Shown one piece after another: positions 27,331-35,229 of a stretch of DNA of 64,000 nucleotides. The stretch covers positions 12,462,001 through 12,526,000 of the forward strand of contig NZ_CP043494.1 in the NCBI RefSeq assembly GCF_044360475.1, given 5' to 3'. The stretch's first letter is position 1. Each line of letters starts with the position of its first letter. The notes under the pieces were generated by a model that ran no database searches, was not told the DNA's origin, and saw nothing but the letters and a program-made list of their open reading frames with translations. The stretch is from Archangium minus. GTDB lineage: Bacteria; Myxococcota; Myxococcia; Myxococcales; Myxococcaceae. The position numbers and the translations under genes are program-made.

Positions 27331-27765
27331 ACTCCACCGTCGCAGCCTGGGCCGGGCTCTCCTCCTCCAGCCCCGGCTCCGCCCCCGCTCGAGGGAGCAT
27401 GTACCGCTGGCCGGCAGTTCACCTGCCGGGCTCGTCCGCCCTCGGGCAAGGTGACGTGCCCCTCCCATTTCCGAGCGGCGCAACTCGCCGGCCGCTCCCC
27501 TTGCGTGCGGGTGCGCGCTCCCCCGCTGAGCAGGCTGCTCGTACGTGAGGCGTGCTGGCTCCATGGCCGCGCTGCCGCGCAAGGTATCACAACGTCAGGG
27601 ACACGTCTCCAACAGGTGCAGGCGCGAGGCAAGCCGGATCCATCCTGGCGCCTGTCACCCGTGATGTCATTGCTGCACGTTCTGGGCGAGGCACCCCAGT
27701 TGGTCTGGGTACAGAAAGCGGGTGCGCTTCCGCACTCAAATCAAACAAAAACAGGGACAATCACC
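27331..27765. other. region without recognisable gene
   Basis: These 435 bp precede the LGFP/nuclease gene; they must contain its promoter. No palindrome or coding homology stands out. Confidence 0.4.
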
Positions 27766-29364
27766 ATGAGCATAATCGACGACAAGCACGCCGCGCTCGG
27801 TGGCGCCAAGGGTCTCCTGGGCGCGCCGGTAGGAACCGAAAAACCAAACGCGGATCGTGTTGGCCGCAGCCGGCGCTACAAGCACGGCGCGATCTACTGG
27901 CATCCCCAAACGGACGCCCACGCGATTCACGGCGACATTCTCAGTCGTTGGGAGGAGATGGGCGCCGAGCGCAGCAGTCTCGGCTATCCCATCAGCGATG
28001 TGCAAACCACCCCGGGCGGCGAAAGCTGCCAGTTCCAACACGGCTCGCTGCGCGTGCGCTCGATCGCGGCGCCGCTCACCTTCTTCGCGCAGAACATGGC
28101 CCTGCTGCGCAACATCCCCATCATCGAGGACTACAAGGGGACGGAGCCCGACAAGGCTGTCGATGTGCTGATCTCCTATCTGCGCCGTACCCAGCCCGAC
28201 GTCGTCGGCCTGAGCGAGTGCTTCAGGAACAAGGAGCGTGAGCGGATGAAGAAGGAGCTCGCCTCCATCTACCGCCACTCTCTAGATGGGCTACGTGAGT
28301 TCGGCATCATCGAGGATGGAGGGCTGTTGCTCTTCAGCAAGCACCCGATCGTCGCCCATCATCGGACGATCTACCGCGAGGCCATTGGACACGACGGGTT
28401 GGGAGCGAAGGGCGTCTTCCACGCGCGCATCGCTCCGCCGAACCATCCCACCACGTACGATCTGTTCCTGACTCACGCCCAGAACCCATCGGAGGGGACG
28501 GGCAATGACGCCCAAGATGCTCTCGAGAACCAATACGACCATCTGTCCAGCTTTGCTCGAGCCTACAGCAGCCCGCACCGTCCAGCGCTGATCATGGGCG
28601 ACCTCAACACGGACGGCGGCAATTCCATCCTCTACAACGCGATGCTGACTCAATTGGACAAGCCGCTGGACTTGTGGCTCACGAGTGGCGATGGAAGCCT
28701 GGGTATTACCTTCGACAAGGCAAGCTCCTTCGCGGAGGGCGCTCGCAATCGTCTCCCCGACGATCCCGAGCGCCACAAGATCGGGCACCGCATCGACTAC
28801 TTCCTGAGCCATCGTGGGACGAAGTTCTGGCCAGTCCATACTGACACGCGGGTGGAGATCCTCCAGTCGAGCCCGGGCCGAGATGTCTCCGACCACTACG
28901 GTCTGACGACGCGCCAGACAGAGCTCCGTGAGTGGACGGTCGACATCACCCGCCCGATCCAGAGCGTGAAGCTCGAGCTGGTAGGATTCCATTGCTTGAA
29001 CGACACCAGCGAAAGGGGAGAGCTTGACGAGGTCTACTTCGAGTTCAGCTGCAAGGCGGACAATGGCGCAAAGGACTCGAAGCCCGTGGGTGTCACCAAG
29101 AAGATCAAAACCGGAAAGATTCACACGTACAATCCGCGGGTCCAGCTGGACCTGCGAGATCCGGGGGCCGGGCTTCAGGTGTCGATCCTGGGCAAGGAGC
29201 AGGACAAACCCGGCACCGATGAGCTGCTTGGCTCGAGTTCGATCCGTTTCGAACGGAATGACCTGCTGCAATTGCTCGGGCAGCCGGCTGCGACACGGGT
29301 CTTCCCGCTGTTGACGGGAGCGAACGGCGAGTACGCCCTCAAGATGGCGATCGAAGTTGATTGA
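27766..29364 (+). CDS. LGFP-repeat / endonuclease-exonuclease-phosphatase family protein
   Basis: A 532-aa protein. Residues about 40-105 carry LGFP-type repeats (AIHGDILSRWEEMGAERSSLGYP), usually a cell-wall or surface attachment module. Residues about 110-390 are an EEP-fold phosphohydrolase: FAQNMALL, DVVGLSEC (metal Glu), MGDLNTD and VSDHYGL (catalytic Asp-His). The relatives closest in layout are sphingomyelinase/DNase-I-like enzymes. A beta-rich C-terminal domain of about 130 residues follows. No classic signal peptide is visible. The ATG at 27766 is chosen because LGFP homology begins soon after; SD AGGGA is weak. Flanked by IS91 remnants and followed by a strong terminator. Confidence 0.8.
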   Translation: MSIIDDKHAALGGAKGLLGAPVGTEKPNADRVGRSRRYKHGAIYWHPQTDAHAIHGDILSRWEEMGAERSSLGYPISDVQTTPGGESCQFQHGSLRVRSIAAPLTFFAQNMALLRNIPIIEDYKGTEPDKAVDVLISYLRRTQPDVVGLSECFRNKERERMKKELASIYRHSLDGLREFGIIEDGGLLLFSKHPIVAHHRTIYREAIGHDGLGAKGVFHARIAPPNHPTTYDLFLTHAQNPSEGTGNDAQDALENQYDHLSSFARAYSSPHRPALIMGDLNTDGGNSILYNAMLTQLDKPLDLWLTSGDGSLGITFDKASSFAEGARNRLPDDPERHKIGHRIDYFLSHRGTKFWPVHTDTRVEILQSSPGRDVSDHYGLTTRQTELREWTVDITRPIQSVKLELVGFHCLNDTSERGELDEVYFEFSCKADNGAKDSKPVGVTKKIKTGKIHTYNPRVQLDLRDPGAGLQVSILGKEQDKPGTDELLGSSSIRFERNDLLQLLGQPAATRVFPLLTGANGEYALKMAIEVD

Positions 29365-29367
29365 TGA

Positions 29368-29401
29368 GCGTGAGGGGGGCTCTGTATGGCCCCCCTCACG
29401 C
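29368..29401 (+). terminator. terminator hairpin after LGFP/EEP gene
   Basis: Perfect 12-bp stem GCGTGAGGGGGG / CCCCCCTCACGC with a 10-nt loop, 3 bp after the stop codon and followed by GTTCCTTCT. Confidence 0.8.
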
Positions 29402-29489
29402 GTTCCTTCTGAAGCTGGACCTCAGTCCGGGCAGGGTCAAGACAGACATGGGGGGCGCGGACGCTCCGACGCCGGTGGCACACCTCGCT

Positions 29490-29970
29490 GCTCAAGGCTC
29501 GGGGTGGTCCGTGTCCACGTGTGACGCCCCTGCTCGCGCGAACCGCACCAGCTCCTGGAGGACACCCGGCGTGTAGAACACGTCATTGTGGGTCGCCCCC
29601 TCCACGAGCCGCACGGTGGCGTGAGGGAACAAGCGGCCCAGTGTCCGCCCATGTCCACGGGAATCACCTCGTCCCGGGTCCCGTGGACGATGAGCACGGG
29701 CATCTTCACCTCGGGGGCCTTGGCGGCGCTGTCGAAGCGGTCTCTCACGAGCAGACGCACTGGCAGCCAGGGGAACACCCGCGCCCCCATGTCCACGATG
29801 GAAGTGTAGGGCGTGAGGATCACCAGGCGCGCTCCGAGCCCTCTGCGCGCCATCTCGACCGCCACACCGGACCCCAGGGACTGGCCCTGCAGCACCGTGC
29901 TCTCCCTGGGGACGCCCAGGGCTCCGTGCAGGTGCTCCAGCGCCACTTCCGCAGCGGCGTAGATGCCCTA
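29490..29970 (-). pseudogene. alpha/beta hydrolase, truncated and frameshifted
   Basis: The minus strand contains the nucleophile elbow LQGQSLGSG, then MPVLIVHGTRDEVIPVDMG (acid residue region). After a frameshift at about 29650 the other frame continues LFPHATVRLVEGATHNDV (catalytic His) to a stop near 29491. The N-terminus is lost precisely where the IS91 terminus begins (29971). All three catalytic elements are recognisable but not in one frame. Confidence 0.7.
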
Positions 29971-30475
29971 CGTATAGGAAGGACAGGAGCCCTGTTGGGG
30001 GTAGAGGGCGGGAGGTGAGCGGGAGGTGAGGGCCGCGGACGGGTAGCCCATGAAGCGCACGCCGGGCCGGCGTAGAACCGATTCATCTCCAGCGGACACA
30101 CGCCTGCCTGGCCCAGGCCACCTTCCCTGGCGGGGCGCGGCACCGGATGAGGACTGCAGGGGTGCTGGGAGCAGCAGCCCCTGCTTTGGCTCAGCACCAC
30201 GCGCTTTGGGGTGGCCCCTGCGCCGGGGCCCGCTTCGCAGGCCGCGTGGACAGTCCCAGGTGCTCCAGAATGCAGCGCACCCCGCTGGGTGCTGTCACGT
30301 ACGCCAACACCCGCCGCCTGCCTCCACACCTCACGCAGGCGAACACGTCGAGGTCGAACGTCCTCCTCAGCAACTCAGCCCAGTCCACTCGCGGCGTCTT
30401 CTCCTTCTCCGGCTCCTTCCTGGCCACTGCCTGGGGCGCCACGCTCGCCTCCTCCACACCTGCTTGGGGGAGCCC
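29971..30475 (-). mobile_element. IS91 fragment (type 1 terminus plus transposase C-terminus)
   Basis: Starts with CGTATAGGAAGGACAGG and stays nearly identical to 33647-34150 for 500 bp, differing by a one-base G-run indel. It includes the transposase tail on the minus strand (VDWAELLRRTFDLDVFACVRCGG ending APAQGPPQ at 30191). It breaks off at about 30475 against a metallo-hydrolase fragment. Confidence 0.85.
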
Positions 30476-30512
30476 GCGAGGCCCCAGGTGTCACGGCGCT
30501 TGCTCCCCACGG

Positions 30513-30640
30513 AGCTCCCCCGTGCTGCTGGTGGGTGACGCGAGCCACATGCGCTGGGGCTGGGAGCACGACGTGGATCCCGGCACCTTCACCGCCGGCG
30601 GCCCGCGCGGCGTGCGAGATGAAGCTGGGGCACCAGCACT
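30513..30640 (+). pseudogene. metallo-beta-lactamase-fold hydrolase fragment
   Basis: The plus strand reads SSPVLLVGDASHMRWGWEHDV then PGTFTAGGPRGV, the segment that normally follows the GHTPGH metal site in MBL-fold hydrolases (Asp ligand in GDASH). It directly follows the IS91 fragment. It may be the other half of the gene type found at 20107-20300. Confidence 0.5.
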
Positions 30641-30658
30641 GACACCCGGGGACTCCGC

Positions 30659-31531
30659 TCACCGCGCTCGCGCCCCCCGCACCAGGGACCTGGGCGTCAC
30701 GCCGAGCACCCGCCGTATGCACCGGGCCATATGGCTCTGGTGCGAGAAACCCGCCTCCAGGGCCACCTGGCTGGCGGGTAGCTCTCCTCGCAGGAGCAGC
30801 GTCCTGGCGCGCTCCACCCGGCGCTGGACGACGTACTCGTGCACCGGCAGCCCCGTGGAGCGTTTGAAGAGGGCGCGGAAGTGCGACTCGCTCATGCCCG
30901 CGACGCCGGCCAGCCGGACCAGCGAGAGGTTCCGATCCAGGTGCTCCTCGATGTATTCCGTCACCTGTTTCAGCTGCGCCCCGGACAGGCCGCGCGTGCC
31001 CTCCAGCGGCGCGGGGTAGCGGCCCAGCAGGTGGAACGCGAGGGCCATGCCCAGGCTCTCGGTGTAGAGCAGCCCGCCCGGGTGCCCCTCCTCGCGGTCC
31101 GACTCCAGGGCCCAGGCGATGTGCTCGATGCGCGCGTCCCGGATGTGGTGGCGCGGCGCCAGCCCGGCACGGTCGGGGTTCATTCCCATGTCCTCCGCGG
31201 CACGGCGCAGCAGCGCGGGGGCGAGCCGCACGATGAGCGACGTGTTCGCCGTCTCCTCCTCCCAGACGTCCGACTTCCCGGCCGGGAAGATGTCGATGTC
31301 GCCGCGCGTGTAGACGAACCGCGTGGAGCGGCACTCGCCCCGGACCGGGGCTCCCGCGTGAATCTTCAGGCGGTGGTCCGGCAGGGGCTCGAAGGAGACC
31401 GTCCCGGGCGGCGTCGTGCGCAGGTCCACGAGCAGTCCGAGCCGGGCCCGGTGCTCCTCCCTCGGTGGCGCCGGAGGGGGAATGTCGCGGATGAAGGGCG
31501 GGGCGAAGGTGGCCTGTTCCTGGGTCCTCAT
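30659..31531 (-). CDS. AraC-family transcriptional regulator
   Basis: A 290-aa regulator. The N-terminal ~170 residues form a cupin-like sensing domain; the C-terminal AraC DNA-binding domain has two HTHs, the first in LVRLAGVAGMSESHFRALFKR and the second in ASQVALEAGFSHQSHMARC, ending with GVTPRSLVRG. Divergent from the SDR gene at 31851 across 319 bp, so it is the likely regulator of that oxidoreductase. Its 3' end abuts mobile-element debris but the gene itself is complete. Confidence 0.9.
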   Translation of the reverse strand: MRTQEQATFAPPFIRDIPPPAPPREEHRARLGLLVDLRTTPPGTVSFEPLPDHRLKIHAGAPVRGECRSTRFVYTRGDIDIFPAGKSDVWEEETANTSLIVRLAPALLRRAAEDMGMNPDRAGLAPRHHIRDARIEHIAWALESDREEGHPGGLLYTESLGMALAFHLLGRYPAPLEGTRGLSGAQLKQVTEYIEEHLDRNLSLVRLAGVAGMSESHFRALFKRSTGLPVHEYVVQRRVERARTLLLRGELPASQVALEAGFSHQSHMARCIRRVLGVTPRSLVRGARAR

Positions 31532-31850
31532 GGCATGCGCTTCTAACCGCGAATGTCCTCCGGCGCCCGGGGGCCGTTATGGCGTTCTTCCGGGTGCTCC
31601 CCGGACGTCCCCATCGGAACGTGCTTCGAATCCGTCGGTCCGTGCGCGAACGCCCGGGGGCGCCGGAGGCACTGTGGGCGGGCTCGAACGCACCCGGTGA
31701 CTACCGATTCTCCCGAGCTCCCCCCCGGCATCAGCCAGGTGGGGCTCGGGCACCTCGTGCATGCCAGCGAGGAGCAGGGGCTCTCCGCCGACGTGCCGGG
31801 CCCCATCCTTCCAAGACAACCCACGCTGAACGACACGTTAGGAGAACACC
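31532..31850. promoter_or_regulatory. divergent promoter region of AraC regulator and SDR gene
   Basis: These 319 bp between divergent genes hold both promoters by position. TAGGAGA lies 8 bp before the SDR start. I do not see a clear direct-repeat AraC site. Confidence 0.4.
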
Positions 31851-32615
31851 ATGGACAACAGGTACGCGGGAAAGAAGGCAGTGGTGACGGGCGGGACGAT
31901 TGGAATGGGGCTCGCCACGGTGAAGGCGCTCCTCGACGGGGGCGCCGAGGTGCTGCTCACGGGACGCAGCGAGAAGAACCTCGAGGCGGCGCGCCGCGAG
32001 CTCGGCCCCCGGGCGCACGTGGTGCGCTCGGACACGTCGAGCCTCGCGGACATCGACGCGCTGGCCCGCGCCGTCGAGGAGAAGCTCGGCCGGGTGGACT
32101 TCGTGTTCATCAACGCGGGCGTCGCGCAGCTCGCGCCGCTGGGGAAGGTCTCCGAGGCGGAGTACGACGAGATGTTCAACGTCAACACCAAGGGGGCGTA
32201 CTTCACGGCGCAGAAGCTGGCCCCGCTGGTCCTTGAGGGCGGCTCGTTCGTGTTCACCACCGCGGTATCGAACGTGATGGGCTATCCCGGCATGAGCGTC
32301 TACTCGGGCTCGAAGGCTGCGGTCCGCTCGTTCGTGCAGGTGTTCGCCGCGGAGCTGCTGCCCCGTAGCATCCGCGTGAATGCGGTGAGCCCGGGCTTCA
32401 TCAAGACGCCGACGCTGGCCATGGCCAAGGCCTCGAAGGAGGAACTGGCGGCCTTCGAGCAGGAGGGGAACACCGTCACCCCCATGGGCCGTATCGGCAC
32501 GTCGGAGGAGGTCGCGAAGGCGGCGCTGTTCCTCGCCTTCGACGCGACCTTCACCACCGGCACCGAGTTGGTCGTGGACGGTGGGCTCACCACGGTGAAC
32601 GCTCCGCACCGGTAG
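31851..32615 (+). CDS. SDR-family NAD(P)-dependent oxidoreductase
   Basis: A 254-aa classical short-chain dehydrogenase. Cofactor motif VTGGTIGMGLATV, INAGVA (NAG motif), catalytic Ser in FTTAVSNV and YxxxK in YSGSKAA, C-terminal NAVSPGFIKTP and ELVVDGG. A basic/Arg residue after beta-2 (TGRSEKN) favours NADPH. The substrate is unknown. Probably controlled by the divergent AraC regulator. Confidence 0.9.
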   Translation: MDNRYAGKKAVVTGGTIGMGLATVKALLDGGAEVLLTGRSEKNLEAARRELGPRAHVVRSDTSSLADIDALARAVEEKLGRVDFVFINAGVAQLAPLGKVSEAEYDEMFNVNTKGAYFTAQKLAPLVLEGGSFVFTTAVSNVMGYPGMSVYSGSKAAVRSFVQVFAAELLPRSIRVNAVSPGFIKTPTLAMAKASKEELAAFEQEGNTVTPMGRIGTSEEVAKAALFLAFDATFTTGTELVVDGGLTTVNAPHR

Positions 32616-32846
32616 GCATCCTCGACACCGCGCGTGCCCTCGGGTGCGCCAGAGATGGTGTCAGAGAATTCGCATGGGAGGCCGTGGACGGTGAACCTGG
32701 CGCTCTCCAAGTCTTTCCGAGGTCTTGAGGATTGGCCCGCGAGGTGCATCCTGTTGCGCGGAGCGCAGGCAGGGGGATGGGGAGGGGTACTACTTCGTCA
32801 TGTCCAGGTGCTTCCAGGGACGACTGTTGCTGCGCCCCAGTGAGAC

Positions 32847-33458
32847 GTGGGCCGAAGTGCTCACCCCGGAGGGCAAGGACGCGCCCCGTGGCAGTTCCTC
32901 AAGAGCGCGTCCTGCGTCGTCGGGCCCGGAGCGGAGATTCCCCTGCCTGCCTACTCGCGCAGCGTCGACTGGGAGGCGGAGATCGCCGTGGTGATCGGCA
33001 TGCCGGCCCGGGACGTGCCCGTCGAGCGCGCAATGGAGCATGTGGCTGGTTTCACCATCATCAATGACTTGTCGGCGCGTGACTTCTTGAAGCGTGCCAA
33101 CGTTCCGGCAGGCTCACCTTTCGCCTATGACTGGCTGAGCCAGAAGTGCTTCGACGGAGCCTGTCCGATGGGGCCCTGGCTGACCCCGCGCGAGCGGATT
33201 CCGGACCCGGACGACATGAAGATCGAACTCTGGGTCAATGATTGCCTGAAGCAGGACTCGACGAGCCGCAACCTCATCTTCACCGCGGCCGAACAGGTGG
33301 CCTATCTGAGCACGCGGCTGACGCTCCGGCCGGGGGATGTCATCGCCACCGGCACGCCCGCTGGGGTGGGCATGGCGCGCGGTGAGTTCCTGAAGCCCGG
33401 GGACGAAGTGCGCATCCGCATCGGTGGAATCGGCGAGCTCCGCCACCGGATGGTCTGA
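32847..33458 (+). CDS. fumarylacetoacetate hydrolase-family protein, N-terminally truncated
   Basis: The 203-aa frame has the FAH core: FLKSASCVVGPGAEIPLP, metal-binding DWEAEIAVVIG, NDLSARDFLKRA and DVIATGTPAGVG. Normal homologues are about 280 aa and begin 60-80 residues earlier. The first ~16 residues here (from GTG 32847) do not fit the family, and in another frame just upstream the sequence reads GYYFVMSRCFQGRLLL, reminiscent of the start of small Y1 transposases. The 5' end has thus probably been replaced. The catalytic residues visible are intact, but folding without the N-terminus is doubtful. Confidence 0.6.
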   Translation: MGRSAHPGGQGRAPWQFLKSASCVVGPGAEIPLPAYSRSVDWEAEIAVVIGMPARDVPVERAMEHVAGFTIINDLSARDFLKRANVPAGSPFAYDWLSQKCFDGACPMGPWLTPRERIPDPDDMKIELWVNDCLKQDSTSRNLIFTAAEQVAYLSTRLTLRPGDVIATGTPAGVGMARGEFLKPGDEVRIRIGGIGELRHRMV

Positions 33459-33866
33459 GTTTCCGGACAGAGGTGACGAGGGGTTGGCACGTAGATGGGA
33501 CGACATCGCGTGTCGAGGCGGTGCTCGTGGGTGAGCCTGGCCTCCCCGCGCGTTGACACGTCAGAGACACGTCAACGATGCCCCGGTACACGTCGGGAGA
33601 GGGTCCCTCCTGCCCGGCATCAACGCCCCCTGCGTCTACCGGGTGACGTATAGGAAGGACAGGAGCCCTGTTGGGGGTAGAGGGCGGGAGGTGAGCGGGA
33701 GGTGAGGGCCGCGGACGGGTAGCCCATGAAGCGCACGCCGGGCCGGCGTAGAACCGATTCATCTCCAGCGGACACACGCCTGCCTGGCCCAGGCCACCTT
33801 CCCTGGCGGGGCGCGGCACCGGATGAGGACTGCAGGGGTGCTGGGAGCAGCAGCCCCTGCTTTGGC

Positions 33867-34738
33867 TCAGCACCACGCGCTTTGGGGTGGCCCCTGCGCC
33901 GGGCCCGCTTCGCAGGCCGCGTGGACAGTCCCAGGTGCTCCAGAATGCAGCGCACCCCGCTGGGTGCTGTCACGTACGCCAACACCCGCCGCCTGCCTCC
34001 ACACCTCACGCAGGCGAACACGTCGAGGTCGAACGTCCTCCTCAGCAACTCAGCCCAGTCCACTCGCGGCGTCTTCTCCTTCTCCGGCTCCTTCCTGGCC
34101 ACTGCCTGGGGCGCCACGCTCGCCTCCTCCACACCTGCTTGGGGGACCAGAAATGGCCGGAGCTTCGCGCCTGGAGCGAAGACGCCATGAAACCTCGTGA
34201 GGTTTGCCCGAGGCGGAGGTACCAGGGACGCTACACGCCGTAACAGTTCCAGCCCGGTGAAGAGCAGGTGCGTGGTGCCGTCCGGCAGCGGGCGCTTCAT
34301 GCGGTAGGCGATGCGGCCATCCTCCATTCGCGACAGGCGCTCCAGCGCCAGCGCGCCACGCGCCCCATAGCGGCACAGCCGCTCCAGCCCCTGCCTGTCG
34401 TTGGCGTGAAGGTGCGTGTTGGCGTGTAGGGAGAAGCCCTCCAGGAAGGCGCATCGGGGCTGCTTTCGGGGAGGGGGCCGCACGTCCACCTCCGTCCAGC
34501 GCAGCCGCTGCTGCAGCGACTGCGCCTGATATGCCCGCAGCGCGTCCTCGGGCCCTTGCGCGGGCAGGGCCCCTCTTTTCTCCAGCAGGCGCAGCACCCG
34601 GTGGCGCACCACCCTCAGCAGCCGCTCCACCTCTGCTTGCGTGGGCGGGGGCAATGGCTCGAAGCGCACGCCGCCCTCCCGCGGCACGAAGACGCCGTCC
34701 GGCACCAGCGAGTGGAAGTGCGGCGTCACTTGCAACGC
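33867..34738 (-). pseudogene. IS91-family transposase, C-terminal part
   Basis: Begins at the insertion boundary with ALQVTPHFHSLVPDG (HUH motif) and includes LHANTHLHANDRQGLERLCRYGARG, RMKRPLPDGTTHLLFTGLELL and the Cys-containing VFACVRCGGRRRVLAYV. Relative to the copy at 29971 it lost one G in a G-run near 33900, which shifts its last codons into another frame. Disrupted by the insertion, hence inactive as it stands. Confidence 0.85.
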
Positions 34739-34740
34739 CG

Positions 34741-35229
34741 AGCCGTAGCGCCACGCAGACTGAAGTCGATCGCACGTCCACGGCCTCCTCCGAGGAGACC
34801 ATCACCCTTCGGATCCACCCGCTCTTCGGGCAGCCCATCCTCGTTTTGAGACGCTATGGCCCGGACGCGGTTTGGGCCGAGTTGCAGGATGGGCGGCTCA
34901 CCATCCTCCCCATCCAGTGGACAAGTCTGCGCCCTCGCCCCAAACCGCTCAGATACCAGGGCCGACCTGTCCGGCTGGCGCCGGAGGCTGTGCGGGCGCT
35001 GGCTGGCTGGGTCACTGCTCGGTTGGAGGAGAGAGCCATAGAACGCCGAGCACTTGATGTCACGCAGCGGAGGTCTCATGTGCCCTTGAATGAGGGGGCC
35101 GACGCACGAGAGGTCCAGCATACCGGGCGCGGAGGTGCTGGAGAGACTTCTGCCCTGGTGGGCGAAGTTGGTGCACCGCGTGCTGGTGGCCGAGGCCGAG
35201 CAAGCAAGGCAGCGAGGGCAAAGCCATGA
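34741..35229 (+). CDS. recombinase-associated accessory protein (DUF5372-like), start uncertain
   Basis: The frame contains ETITLRIHPLFGQPILVLRRYG, then ILPIQWTSLRPRP and a Pro/Arg-rich middle, the family of small proteins that precede large serine recombinases. No in-frame ATG or GTG exists between the element's left end and the conserved start of homology. The homologues at 23488 and 63105 begin with GTG immediately before the matching TITL, where this copy has GAG ACC. A non-standard start, or dependence on a start outside the element, is possible. The stop overlaps the recombinase ATG (ATGA, 35226-35229), implying translational coupling. An alternative frame at 35100-35311 (ERLLPWWAKLVHRVLVAEAE) also looks protein-like. 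Confidence 0.55.
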   Translation, partial: SRSATQTEVDRTSTASSEETITLRIHPLFGQPILVLRRYGPDAVWAELQDGRLTILPIQWTSLRPRPKPLRYQGRPVRLAPEAVRALAGWVTARLEERAIERRALDVTQRRSHVPLNEGADAREVQHTGRGGAGETSALVGEVGAPRAGGRGRASKAARAKP

